A program made the position numbers and the translations under genes. The notes beneath the pieces are model-generated. The model did no database searches, had not been told where the DNA came from, and was given only the letters and a program-made list of their open reading frames with translations. From contig JAVBRB010000013.1 in assembly GCA_031548515.1 (NCBI GenBank), forward strand, positions 1-48,928: 48,928 nt of DNA. The letters are read 5' to 3'. This DNA is from UBA940 sp031548515 (GTDB lineage: Bacteria > Bacteroidota > Bacteroidia > Bacteroidales > Rikenellaceae). Shown one piece after another: positions 1 to 8,367 of the stretch (the stretch's first letter is position 1; each line of letters starts with the position of its first letter).

Positions 1-1
1 A

Positions 2-661
2 AGGAGCGTCTCGCTGCCTTCTCCGGAGGAATTCCGGCGCGCCAACGGCCTCGACGAACGGCCTGTGGTGGGGCTTCTGGCAGGGAGCCGCAGAGGCGAG
101 ATATCCGCCAACCTGCCGCTGATGGCCGAAGTGGCGCGGAAATTCCCGTCGTACCAGTTCGTTGTCGCGGGAGTGCCGTGGATCGACCGTGCGGAGTATG
201 AAAAACTGCTTGCCGGTACGGATGTGAGGCTCGTATGCGATCAGACATATGCCGTGCTGAAAAATTCGGTCGCGGCGATCGTGACTTCGGGCACGGCGAC
301 GCTCGAAACCGCTCTGATGGATGTTCCAGAGGTGGTCTTCTACCGCACGAACCCCATATACGCGGCCCTGAAGCCATATTTTCTGAAAGTTCCGTTCATT
401 TCGCTGGTGAACCTTATACTGCAGCGGGAGTCTATAGCCGAGCTGGTGCAGTCATCGATGGATACTGCGCGCGCAGAACAGGAGTTGGCGGCGATATTGC
501 CCGGCGGGCAGGAACGCGAACGAATGCTGGCCGATTTCGCCGAACTGCGCACTGTTGTCGGCGGTCCGGGAGCATCCGACCGCTTCGGAAAAAAAATGGC
601 AGAACTGCTGAAAGAGTCTGCAGGGAATGTCATTCCGAACGAAGACGATGCAGATGCTTAA
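2..661 (+). CDS. lpxB: Lipid-A-disaccharide synthase, C-terminal part (5' truncated by window edge)
   Basis: The reading frame is open from base 2, so the gene begins before the window; 219 C-terminal residues remain of a family that is usually about 370-390. LpxB is a GT19 glycosyltransferase that condenses UDP-2,3-diacylglucosamine with lipid X at the inner membrane to give the lipid A disaccharide. Visible family features are the LLAGSRRGEI segment (counterpart of LLPGSR), the SGTATLETAL sugar-nucleotide loop, and the YRTNPIYAALKPYFLKVPF membrane-associated region followed by a conserved SLVNLI segment. A GTG at 65 lies inside conserved sequence and is not the true start. The stop TAA at 659-661 is followed by a 150-bp gap before the next plus-strand gene. 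Identification rests on motif recognition and is firm. Confidence 0.93.
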   Translation, partial: RSVSLPSPEEFRRANGLDERPVVGLLAGSRRGEISANLPLMAEVARKFPSYQFVVAGVPWIDRAEYEKLLAGTDVRLVCDQTYAVLKNSVAAIVTSGTATLETALMDVPEVVFYRTNPIYAALKPYFLKVPFISLVNLILQRESIAELVQSSMDTARAEQELAAILPGGQERERMLADFAELRTVVGGPGASDRFGKKMAELLKESAGNVIPNEDDADA

Positions 662-826
662 CGCGGGTATAATGGTCTGTCGTCGAGGAGTAAACTACAA
701 AATATCAATAAGCCGGAAGCGGGTTTTACTATAAGGAAGTTCCCTCGTCGCCGAAAATTAACAAACAACCCGATATACCGTCAAAGTTTCGGCTCGCTCG
801 GGGATGACGCAAAAATGCAACTGAAA

Positions 827-1450
827 ATGAAAATAATCTGCATAGCCCGCAACTACCCGGCGCATATTGTCGAGTTGGACCATACGCCGGAGCATCCATC
901 GGAGCCTCAATTCTTTATGAAACCAGACACGGCCCTGTTGCGCAACAACGATCCGTTCTACGTTCCGGACTGGAGCCGCCAGGTCGACTACGAGTGCGAA
1001 CTGGTGGTGAGGATAAACCGCGTCGGCCGCCACATCCAGCGGAAATTCGCCCATCGCTACTACGACGAAGTGGGGCTGGGGATAGATTTCACCGCCCGCG
1101 ACATCCAGCGCGAATGTATCGCGAAGGGGCTGCCGTGGGAGATATGCAAGGCCTTCGACCGTTCGGCGGCGCTGTCGCCGCGTTTCCTGCAACTTGCAGA
1201 ACTGGGAGGAGATGTGCAGGACCTTAACTTCGAGATGTCGCTCAACGGCGAAGTGCGCCAAAAGGCGAACACTTCCGGAATGATATTTACGGTCGACGAG
1301 ATAATCGCCCATGTGTCGCGATTCGTGACGCTCAAGATGGGCGACCTGCTTTATACGGGAACTCCGGTCGGGGTAGGCCCTGTCGCTCCCGGCGACCGGC
1401 TGTCAGCCACGCTCGAAGGGGAAGAGTTGTTGGATTTTCAGATAAAGTAG
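827..1450 (+). CDS. Fumarylacetoacetate hydrolase family protein
   Basis: A 207-residue protein of the FAH fold (hydratase/hydrolase/decarboxylase superfamily acting on 2-oxo acids or acylpyruvates), probably cytosolic and metal-dependent. The N-terminus MKIICIARNY is the usual start of short single-domain members (often MKIICVGRNY), so I chose the ATG at 827; an in-frame ATG at 815 would add four residues. Expected motifs are visible: the FMKPDTAL substrate-loop region, the YECELVV acidic metal-binding motif, GIDFTARD, and the TPVGVGPVAPGD turn near the end. Its stop is 1 nt from the maf ATG, so the two are probably co-transcribed. The specific substrate cannot be told from sequence; acylpyruvase-like activity is only a family-level guess. 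Confidence 0.85.
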   Translation: MKIICIARNYPAHIVELDHTPEHPSEPQFFMKPDTALLRNNDPFYVPDWSRQVDYECELVVRINRVGRHIQRKFAHRYYDEVGLGIDFTARDIQRECIAKGLPWEICKAFDRSAALSPRFLQLAELGGDVQDLNFEMSLNGEVRQKANTSGMIFTVDEIIAHVSRFVTLKMGDLLYTGTPVGVGPVAPGDRLSATLEGEELLDFQIK

Positions 1451-1451
1451 G

Positions 1452-2057
1452 ATGTTGCTCAAGGACAAATTAAAGGATAGGAAACTGATACTTGCGTCGC
1501 ATTCGCCGCGCCGCAGGGGTATCCTCACCGAAAGCGGGCTGCCATTCACGCTCGCCGACCCTTACGAAGTTGACGAGGTATGGCCCGCCGGACTCCCTGC
1601 CGAAGAGGTCGCCGCGTACCTTGCTTCGCTCAAGTCGTCGATGTATCCATGCCATCTTGCGGGCGGCGATATTCTGCTTACGGCCGACACCATAGTGGTT
1701 TGCTGCGGCGAAGTTCTCGGCAAACCGCATGACCGAGGCGAAGCTGTGGAAATGATAAAAAAGCTATCGGGGCGGTCGCATAAAGTCATTACGGGCGTTG
1801 TACTGCGCAGTGTGGAGAGGCGCGACGAATTCAGCGTCGAAAGCGAGGTGTGGTTTCGCGCCCTGTCGGACGGGGAGATAGAATACTACGTTGACACCTG
1901 CAATCCGATGGATAAGGCGGGCGCTTACGGCATTCAAGAGTGGATAGGATATGTGGGCGTGAGCCGCATCGAGGGATCGTTCTACAACGTGATGGGGATG
2001 CCCATGCAGGCGGTCTACGCGCACCTGGACAAATTTGTAAATCAAAGGGACCAATAG
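1452..2057 (+). CDS. maf: Maf family nucleotide pyrophosphatase
   Basis: A 201-residue Maf/HAM1-fold protein. Family members hydrolyse non-canonical or canonical nucleoside triphosphates (dTTP/UTP in the YhdE-type branch) to monophosphates and are linked to housecleaning and septum control. The phosphate-binding signature LASHSPRRRGIL is at residues about 15-26, followed by the catalytic ADTIV motif and the GKP segment, then the IKKLSGRSHKVITGV block typical of the family. Length is normal (about 190-205). It starts 1 nt after the preceding stop and ends 2 nt before the S46 peptidase start, so FAH, maf and the peptidase form a tight operon. The conserved DKAGAYGIQE motif near residue 160 is intact. 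Subfamily specificity is not resolved here. Confidence 0.92.
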   Translation: MLLKDKLKDRKLILASHSPRRRGILTESGLPFTLADPYEVDEVWPAGLPAEEVAAYLASLKSSMYPCHLAGGDILLTADTIVVCCGEVLGKPHDRGEAVEMIKKLSGRSHKVITGVVLRSVERRDEFSVESEVWFRALSDGEIEYYVDTCNPMDKAGAYGIQEWIGYVGVSRIEGSFYNVMGMPMQAVYAHLDKFVNQRDQ

Positions 2058-2059
2058 AT

Positions 2060-4150
2060 ATGAAAAGATTTTTCACACTTGTTTTTATTGTCATTTTCGC
2101 CGTTCCTGTTTTTGCCGAAGAGGGCCTGTGGCTGCCGTCGCAGATCGAGGGGCAAATCAAAGAGATGCGCAAAATGGGCTTCAAACTTAAATCGACTGAC
2201 CTTTACAGCGCCGAAAAACCTTCGCTGAGCGATGCGATAGTGATGTTCGGAGGCGGTTGTACGGGTGCGATAGTTTCGGCAGAAGGCCTGCTGCTCACTA
2301 ATCACCATTGCGGTTACGGACAGATACAGCAGCACAGCAGTATCGAGCACGATTACCTGACCAACGGTTTCTGGGCCATGAGCAAGGACGAGGAACTTCC
2401 CAACCCGGGACTCACGGTGAAGATAATGATACGTATGGAAGATGTGACCGAGGCTGTCGCTGCCGGACGCTACAGAGAGATAATCGCGCAAGCGGAACAG
2501 GGCGGGCGCTACAAAGCCGAGATTAAATACCTGTACTATGGCAACCAAGAGTGGCTGTTTGTTTATGAAGTGTTTACCGATGTAAGACTCGTTGCCGCCC
2601 CGCCGTCGTCGATAGGCAAGTTCGGGGGCGACACCGATAACTGGATGTGGCCGCGCCACACGGGCGACTTCTCGGTTTTCCGCATTTACGCCGATGCGGA
2701 TAACCGTCCGGCCGATTATTCCCCAGACAACGTTCCGTATCGTCCGGCGAAATACTTCACGGTTTCCGACAAAGGTTTCAAACCGGGCGACTTCACTTTC
2801 GTCTATGGTTTTCCCGGCACAACGCAGGAATACGTCACTTCGGACGCCGTCAGCTACATCCTCGAAAAATCGAACCCTATGCGCATCGACATGCGCACCA
2901 GGAGGCTCGATATTATAAAAGCAGCCAGTGATGCCGACCCAGCCACGCGCATAAAATACGCTTCGAAGCAGGCAGGCATAGCAAATAGTTGGAAAAAATG
3001 GCAGGGCGAAAGCCGGGGCCTCGAACGCCTTGGTACTGTCGAAAAAAAACGGGCCTATGAATCCGAATTCCGCGCCTGGGCCACCGATAAACCTGAATAC
3101 GCCCATAGTCTCGACAAAATAAGGGCCGCTTACGTCGATGCGATCCCCAGATATTACCGCGCCCAGTTGTTCAGGGAGACTCTCGATGCAATAGAACTGA
3201 ATTCGTTCATTAGAAGCATCAGAAGTACCCTTATTAAAAATGAAATTGATAATGAATTCAAAGGTTTGCTTCCTGGAGATATAGCAGCTGCAGAGGTATT
3301 CTACAAAGATTATGAGCAGGTGATCGACCGCCGTGTTGCAGCTGAAATGCTGAAGGGCCTGGTGGAATATTCCGATGCGGAACAAGTTTATATCAAGCAG
3401 CTTGCAGATTCGCTTGGCGGTTATGATGCCGTTGCCGACTGGATTTTCGACAACAGTGTATTCGCCACACGCGAAAAATTCTTCGAGGCATTGCGTGACA
3501 GCTCGCTTCTTGGCGTTATTTATTCAGATTACCCGGAGCCTCTACTGCAGGTTACACATAAGGCCTTGGACGTGCTGCGTCCTATGACAGATACGTCATG
3601 GCCGCAGCTAAGTTCGATCCTGTCCGTATCCCATTGGTACACCACCTACATGAAAGCCCTTATGGAATTCGATAAAGAACGCCGCTTCTATCCCGACGCA
3701 AACTCCACTCTGCGCATTTCATACGGCAAGATCGAGGGCTATCGCTATGAGGACGCCGTGTGGCATGACTGCGTGACCACCATCGACGGCATTATTGCAA
3801 AAGACAATCCTGACATTTACGACTACGATATTCCCGATCGTCTGCGCGAACTATATGTGGCGCGCGATTATGGGCGCTGGACTACGATAGTGGATGGACA
3901 GCGGACTGTTCCGGTCTGTTTCATCGCGTCGAACCACACTTCGGGCGGCAATTCCGGAAGCCCGATCCTAAATGCCCGCGGTGAACTTCTGGGACTGAAT
4001 TTCGACCGCACGTGGCTCAGCACGATGAGCGACATAGAGTTCGATCCCGAGATATGCCGCAACATTTCGGTGGATATCCGCTACGTGATGTTTGTGATCG
4101 AAAAAGTCGGCGGAGCGCAGTGGCTCGTCGATGAGATTTTCACGAAGTAA
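2060..4150 (+). CDS. S46 family dipeptidyl peptidase, DPP11-like (Asp/Glu-specific predicted)
   Basis: A 696-residue serine exopeptidase (MEROPS S46), exported by an N-terminal signal peptide (MKRFFTLVFIVIFAVPVFA) and expected to act in the periplasm. It releases dipeptides from oligopeptide N-termini. The chymotrypsin-fold triad is visible: the TNHHCGY histidine (82/83), the aspartate in the RHTGDFSVF block, and Ser632 in SGGNSGSP. The residue 18 positions after this serine is Arg650 (GLNFDRTW); in Porphyromonas enzymes the equivalent position is Arg in DPP11 and Gly in DPP7, and the Arg gives acidic P1 specificity. I therefore predict DPP11 type. The ATG at 2060 is chosen because it precedes the signal peptide and lies 2 nt after maf; a longer in-frame extension overlaps maf and has no export signal. 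Confidence 0.93.
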   Translation: MKRFFTLVFIVIFAVPVFAEEGLWLPSQIEGQIKEMRKMGFKLKSTDLYSAEKPSLSDAIVMFGGGCTGAIVSAEGLLLTNHHCGYGQIQQHSSIEHDYLTNGFWAMSKDEELPNPGLTVKIMIRMEDVTEAVAAGRYREIIAQAEQGGRYKAEIKYLYYGNQEWLFVYEVFTDVRLVAAPPSSIGKFGGDTDNWMWPRHTGDFSVFRIYADADNRPADYSPDNVPYRPAKYFTVSDKGFKPGDFTFVYGFPGTTQEYVTSDAVSYILEKSNPMRIDMRTRRLDIIKAASDADPATRIKYASKQAGIANSWKKWQGESRGLERLGTVEKKRAYESEFRAWATDKPEYAHSLDKIRAAYVDAIPRYYRAQLFRETLDAIELNSFIRSIRSTLIKNEIDNEFKGLLPGDIAAAEVFYKDYEQVIDRRVAAEMLKGLVEYSDAEQVYIKQLADSLGGYDAVADWIFDNSVFATREKFFEALRDSSLLGVIYSDYPEPLLQVTHKALDVLRPMTDTSWPQLSSILSVSHWYTTYMKALMEFDKERRFYPDANSTLRISYGKIEGYRYEDAVWHDCVTTIDGIIAKDNPDIYDYDIPDRLRELYVARDYGRWTTIVDGQRTVPVCFIASNHTSGGNSGSPILNARGELLGLNFDRTWLSTMSDIEFDPEICRNISVDIRYVMFVIEKVGGAQWLVDEIFTK

Positions 4151-4161
4151 CCAGTGTACAG

Positions 4162-5658
4162 TTAGAACTTGTTTATCTCCCGGTCGAGCATTTCGATGCG
4201 GGCGGAGAGCCATGCCTTCATCAGGCCGATCTGCTGTGCGTAATCCTTCCCGTTCGGCCACCGTTCGAAATTGTAGCGCTGCGATCGCATGAGGCTCTGC
4301 GACAACTCCTCGATGAACGGGATTATCCCCTTGATGTGCCCTGCATCCATCATTTCGTTCCACCGTGTCCTATACCGTGCCCTGAATTGCGAATCGGTGT
4401 AGAAAGCGTTCAGAAAGCCGATGCCTTTTGTGGTTTCAGAGCGGTGCGGACCGTACAGGACCGCCAGATCCTTGGGACGGAAATAATCGAAACTGCCATC
4501 GGCCGCATATGCGAAAGACCAGTCAAAATCCCATAGCGGCCCGAAACAAAGTTTGGACGATGCATCGTACCGGTATATGAACAGGCTTTTCGGATGGCTT
4601 AACTCCGGGTTGCGCACTATCTCGGTAACGAGCATATAGTCGATGAACGAATCTTCGTCGGCGCAGTCCTGCCAGGTGCCGCTTCTCAATGCCGTTTCCA
4701 GAGCTTCGAAAACCGGTTCTACATTTACAACGGAAGCCGTTTCAGGGTCTTTTACCATGATCGGAAGGTTAAAAATGGAGGTACGGAACTTCGGTTCCCC
4801 GTCATAATATGTATCAAGTTCGGCAAGAAAGCCTCCGTTGTCTTCGTCTATGGCGACGCGGCCGGTTCCGGCTTGTATCTGTTCTGTGAGCTGGTAGTTT
4901 CCGCGGTAAGTGCCGTTGATCCACAACTCTACGAAGCGCGAGTTATTCGTGTACGGAATCCCGAAACGACGTCCCATTTCGAAGGCCACCTCGTTCATTA
5001 TGAGTGTGGGATCCTGCCAATTTGCCAACAGCACCCAATTTCGAGCGGGATCCAGGCCCAGTACGGCAGTCGGGTCAGCGAAATGTATGCGCCACGGTTT
5101 TTTAGGCTTCAGCCATGATGAGTTGCCGCGCCCGCGTATCCCCACCTCTGAAGATATGCGTTGCCGCGGATCACCGGGGTTGTCGATGGTTATCCGTGCG
5201 CCTGTATAGACCGTCTTTTGTGTTATTTCCCTGCCGCCGTCCACATCTATACTGATTGTCGGCAGGCCGGAAAACATTGGCGAATCTATCGTGACAGTAT
5301 ATTCCCTGCTTTGGCCCGTATCCGAGATGACGGTGTAGACAACACTGCCGCCCGTGGTGTGGAAATCGACTGCGCTCGCCCCGCTCTCCTGTTCAATGCC
5401 GTTGACCGTGACTGTTCCTGAGGCGCTGAACTGTGGTACTATGGCTCCTGCACTCTCCAGCCATTCGGTCATCCTGATGGTGACAGCACTTCTATGGTGG
5501 TCGATGTCGGCTTTTATCGTCCTCTGTCCGGCCCGGATTGAAAACGATTCCAGCTCGCAGCCTGCGGATTCGTACGGATCGTCCGGGCCGCCGCCGCAAC
5601 GCGCAAACAAGCATGAGACTAAAACCAATAGCAGCAGTGAAGTGCAGGTATGGCGCAT
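4162..5658 (-). CDS. CotH kinase family lipoprotein
   Basis: A 498-residue lipoprotein: a hydrophobic N-terminus ends in LVSC (Cys16), with a second cysteine before a Gly-rich stretch. Residues about 30-140 form a beta-rich, bacterial Ig-like region; the CotH domain (PF08757 family) follows. Its signature GIRGRGNSSW is near residue 175, with the KPKKPWRIHF segment after it and the FGPLWDFDWSF acidic motif near residue 375. CotH of Bacillus is an atypical protein kinase; in Bacteroidota these lipoproteins are common and mostly uncharacterized, so kinase activity here is inference. It converges with the S46 peptidase (11-bp gap) and lies 12 bp downstream of nadB on the same strand, so it may be co-transcribed with nadB. 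Confidence 0.88.
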   Translation of the reverse strand: MRHTCTSLLLLVLVSCLFARCGGGPDDPYESAGCELESFSIRAGQRTIKADIDHHRSAVTIRMTEWLESAGAIVPQFSASGTVTVNGIEQESGASAVDFHTTGGSVVYTVISDTGQSREYTVTIDSPMFSGLPTISIDVDGGREITQKTVYTGARITIDNPGDPRQRISSEVGIRGRGNSSWLKPKKPWRIHFADPTAVLGLDPARNWVLLANWQDPTLIMNEVAFEMGRRFGIPYTNNSRFVELWINGTYRGNYQLTEQIQAGTGRVAIDEDNGGFLAELDTYYDGEPKFRTSIFNLPIMVKDPETASVVNVEPVFEALETALRSGTWQDCADEDSFIDYMLVTEIVRNPELSHPKSLFIYRYDASSKLCFGPLWDFDWSFAYAADGSFDYFRPKDLAVLYGPHRSETTKGIGFLNAFYTDSQFRARYRTRWNEMMDAGHIKGIIPFIEELSQSLMRSQRYNFERWPNGKDYAQQIGLMKAWLSARIEMLDREINKF

Positions 5659-5670
5659 ATTTGGATAGAG

Positions 5671-7239
5671 TTACTTGCTTTCGTCCACCGGATAGTCGGT
5701 TGAGTAATGCAGCCCGACGCTCTCCTTTAACAGGCGTGCCTGCTTGATTATCAGATATCCGACGGTTATCATGTTGCGAAGCTCGCACAGGGATTTGCTC
5801 GGTGTGGTTTTCGTATAGAGTTCCCCGGTCTCCCACCATATGGTTTCCAGACGCCGCATGGCGCGGTCGAGACGCAGATTCGAGCGCACGATGCCGACAT
5901 AGTTGCTCATTATCTGTTGCATCTCCTTGGCGTTTTGGGTGATAAGCACCATCTCCTCGGGAGCGGCCGTACCTTCATCGTTCCAGTCGGGGATGCCGTC
6001 CTGGAGTTCGACCGTACTCAAAAGAGGTGCGGCGTGGCGCGCGGCCTGGTCTGCGTAGACGAGCGCCTCGATGAGCGAATTCGATGCCAGGCGGTTGGCT
6101 CCATGAAGACCGGTACACGACGCTTCGCCCAGCGCGTAAAGCCTTTTGATGGATGTTTCGCCGTTGAGGTTGACCTTGATGCCGCCTGTGCAGTAGTGCG
6201 CCGCCGGAACCACCGGGATCATGTCGCGCGTTATGTCGATGCCGATCGAGAGGCACTTTTCGTAGATGTTCGGGAAGTGGTCTATGGTGTCCTGCGCGGG
6301 TCGGTGCCGGACGTCGAGGTAGACGTAGTCATCGCCCCGGATCTTCATCTCGTGGTCGATGCTGCGTGCCACTATGTCGCGCGGCGCAAGCGAACCCATC
6401 GGGTGGTAGCGCTGCATGAACTCCTCGCCATCCTGCAGCCTCAGCACTGCCCCGAAGCCGCGCATCGCTTCGGAAATAAGGAACGACGGCCTCTCGCCCG
6501 GATTGTAGAGCGAAGTCGGGTGGAACTGGATGAACTCCATGTCCTGCGTCACGCCTTTGGCGCGGTGGACCATCGCGATTCCGTCGCCGGTCGCGACATG
6601 GGGGTTGGTCGTGGTGTGGTAGACGTTGCCCACTCCCCCGGTCGCAACTATCGTGAACTTAGCCCGGAAGGTGTGTATATCGTTGGTCTCGAGGTTAAGC
6701 ACATAGGCTCCGAAACAGACTATCTTTTTGCTGTGTTTGGTGACCAGCTCGCCCAGATGATGCTGGGTAAGCAGGTCTACTGCGAAATGGTTCTCAAGGA
6801 TGGTGATGTTGGGGTGTTTGCGGGCCTGCTCCACCAGGGCGCGTTCGATCTCGGCGCCGGTCAGGTCCTTATGGTGGAGTATGCGGTGCTGCGTGTGGCC
6901 GCCTTCTCGTGCGAGTTCATAGGTTCCGTCTGATTTCCGGTCGAACCGGGTCCCCCATCCGATAAGGTCGCGTATCAACTCAGGCGCGCGCCTGACTACC
7001 AGATTCACAGCCTCGAGGTCGCACTTGCCCGCACCGCACACCAGCGTGTCCTCTATGTGTCTTTCGAAAGAGTCCGCCTCATCGGTCACTGAGCTGATGC
7101 CGCCCTGTGCGAAGCGTGTGTTGCTCTCCGTCACGGCCGATTTCGTGACTATTGTCACGCGGCCGTTCTCCGCCGCCTTCAGCGCGAAACTCAGCCCCGC
7201 CGCCCCGCTGCCTATTACCAGATAATCCGTATCAATCAT
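5671..7239 (-). CDS. nadB: L-aspartate oxidase
   Basis: A 522-residue flavoprotein that oxidizes L-aspartate to iminoaspartate, the first step of de novo NAD synthesis with NadA. The FAD-binding Rossmann motif VIGSGAAGLS is at residues 7-16; the fumarate reductase/succinate dehydrogenase-family landmarks follow: NTRFAQGGIS, the EGGHTQHRILHHKD loop, EFIQFHPTSLY, and the late HGANRLASNSLIEALV motif. Length matches the family (about 520-540). nadA and nadC are not in the window. On its strand a TATTTTTG -7 element (7244-7251) ends only 4 nt before the ATG, which would place the transcription start at or next to the start codon. Strong call. Confidence 0.95.
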   Translation of the reverse strand: MIDTDYLVIGSGAAGLSFALKAAENGRVTIVTKSAVTESNTRFAQGGISSVTDEADSFERHIEDTLVCGAGKCDLEAVNLVVRRAPELIRDLIGWGTRFDRKSDGTYELAREGGHTQHRILHHKDLTGAEIERALVEQARKHPNITILENHFAVDLLTQHHLGELVTKHSKKIVCFGAYVLNLETNDIHTFRAKFTIVATGGVGNVYHTTTNPHVATGDGIAMVHRAKGVTQDMEFIQFHPTSLYNPGERPSFLISEAMRGFGAVLRLQDGEEFMQRYHPMGSLAPRDIVARSIDHEMKIRGDDYVYLDVRHRPAQDTIDHFPNIYEKCLSIGIDITRDMIPVVPAAHYCTGGIKVNLNGETSIKRLYALGEASCTGLHGANRLASNSLIEALVYADQAARHAAPLLSTVELQDGIPDWNDEGTAAPEEMVLITQNAKEMQQIMSNYVGIVRSNLRLDRAMRRLETIWWETGELYTKTTPSKSLCELRNMITVGYLIIKQARLLKESVGLHYSTDYPVDESK

Positions 7240-7243
7240 ACTG

Positions 7244-7251
7244 CAAAAATA
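7244..7251 (-). promoter_or_regulatory. Candidate -7 element for nadB
   Basis: On the minus strand the sequence TATTTTTG matches the Bacteroidota -7 consensus TAnnTTTG and is followed by CAGT and the nadB ATG. No clear TTTG is seen about 19 bp upstream, so the -33 part is weak. Confidence 0.5.
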
Positions 7252-7260
7252 TACATTTTT

Positions 7261-7345
7261 AATTATGAGTCATGTATTACGAGTCATGAGTTGAGGTGTG
7301 CTTCGCACAAAATTTTAATTCTTCATTCGTCATTTTTCATTCACT
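7261..7345. repeat. AT-rich short direct and inverted repeats between nadB and xerD
   Basis: The octamer GAGTCATG occurs at 7267-7274 and 7281-7288. After a short TGTGC-TTC-GCACA hairpin, a segment similar on the opposite strand (CATTCGTCATTTTTCATTC) follows, giving an imperfect inverted arrangement. It resembles the degenerate intergenic repeats often seen in Bacteroidales; no coding potential is seen. Confidence 0.4.
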
Positions 7346-7388
7346 ACATTTATAGAATATAGGATGCGCCTCGGCAATCTCAAACAAG

Positions 7389-7419
7389 TTTGAATTGCTC
7401 TCAGCTTTCACTATATTTG
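7389..7419 (+). promoter_or_regulatory. Complete Bacteroidota promoter of xerD, adjacent to the start codon
   Basis: TTTG at 7389-7392 and TATATTTG at 7412-7419 are separated by 19 bp, an exact match to the sigma-ABfr consensus. Only CATCT lies between the -7 box and the xerD ATG at 7425, so the predicted transcription start falls on or next to the start codon (leaderless or nearly so). Confidence 0.75.
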
Positions 7420-7424
7420 CATCT

Positions 7425-8327
7425 ATGGCAGATGTGGAAAAACGCTGGGAGGAGTTCTCGCGTAAATACAGGAATTACATAAAGCTCGAAAAACGGCTTT
7501 CGGACAACACCGTTGAGTCGTACATGCGCGACCTGGGGCAGTTCGCTGAGTTCGCTGCGGCCGAATACAACGTCGCGCCCAAGTGGGTGTCTGCCGCGAT
7601 GGTCGAGGCTTTCATGGCATCGCTCTACGATCTGGGCGCCGAAAAGACCACCCAGGCGCGGATATTGAGCGGCGTGAAAAGTTTTTTCAACTTTCTGCTG
7701 TTGGAAGAGGTGATCGAATCGTCGCCCGCCGAATTCATCGAAGGGCCGAAGATCGGCCGCAAACTGCCAGAGGTGCTTTCGACGGGAGAAATCGACCGTA
7801 TCATAGGCACGGTGGACGAAACCACCGATCTGGGTATCCGCAACGCGGCGATGCTCGAGACGCTTTACAGTTGCGGCCTGCGGGTTTCAGAACTTACAGG
7901 TCTGAGGCTTGGAGACCTGTTTTTCGATGACGGATTTATCCGGGTGACGGGCAAGGGCGACAAGCAACGCCTGGTTCCTGTAAGCGCCGCTGCCCGTGAC
8001 CGCATCCGCAGGTACCTCGCCGTGCGTGACGGCCGCGGCAATATCGACACGCTGTTCCTGAACAACCGCGGCAGGGGGCTGACGCGTGTGATGATATTCA
8101 CGATACTGAAAGAAGTCACTGCGGCCGCGGGGATAAACAAAACCGTTAGCCCGCACACCCTGCGGCACAGTTTTGCGACGCATCTGCTTGAAGGGGGCGC
8201 GAGCATCCGTCAGGTTCAGGAAATGCTGGGCCATGAGAGCATCCTCACGACCGAGATCTATACCCATCTCGATACGTCGCACCTGAAAAAGACCATCGAC
8301 GATCACCATCCGCTCGCAAAGAGATGA
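7425..8327 (+). CDS. xerD: Tyrosine recombinase XerD-like
   Basis: A 300-residue site-specific tyrosine recombinase of the XerC/XerD type, which resolves chromosome dimers at dif together with a partner. The N-terminal SAM-like core-binding domain starts at about residue 12 (YIKLEKRLSDNTVESYMRDL); the catalytic domain carries the Arg of SCGLRVSEL, the Lys of GKGDKQRLVP, the HTLRHSFATHLLEGG box, the LGHE box and the Tyr of TTEIYTHLD. Length equals canonical XerD (about 298), and there is no integron- or phage-type extension. I chose the ATG at 7425 because it fits the family N-terminus and lies immediately after a perfect promoter; an upstream TTG-started extension would cross that promoter. 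XerC versus XerD cannot be settled without a tree. Confidence 0.9.
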   Translation: MADVEKRWEEFSRKYRNYIKLEKRLSDNTVESYMRDLGQFAEFAAAEYNVAPKWVSAAMVEAFMASLYDLGAEKTTQARILSGVKSFFNFLLLEEVIESSPAEFIEGPKIGRKLPEVLSTGEIDRIIGTVDETTDLGIRNAAMLETLYSCGLRVSELTGLRLGDLFFDDGFIRVTGKGDKQRLVPVSAAARDRIRRYLAVRDGRGNIDTLFLNNRGRGLTRVMIFTILKEVTAAAGINKTVSPHTLRHSFATHLLEGGASIRQVQEMLGHESILTTEIYTHLDTSHLKKTIDDHHPLAKR

Positions 8328-8367
8328 AAGATGAAACAAGGATGCGGGCAAGATGCCAGTACTTGGT

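Noticed and set aside
2042..3385. Long open frame on the minus strand inside the S46 peptidase gene
   Set aside because: It lies wholly antisense to a well-conserved gene and has no recognizable protein motifs; typical codon-bias shadow.
5917..6933. 338-codon plus-strand frame opposite nadB
   Set aside because: Antisense to conserved NadB motifs; composition (Val/His/Arg-rich) is typical of a shadow.
7425..8327. Tyrosine recombinase considered as a phage or conjugative-element integrase
   Set aside because: Length and domain layout equal housekeeping XerD; no tRNA, attachment-site repeat or mobile genes lie nearby.
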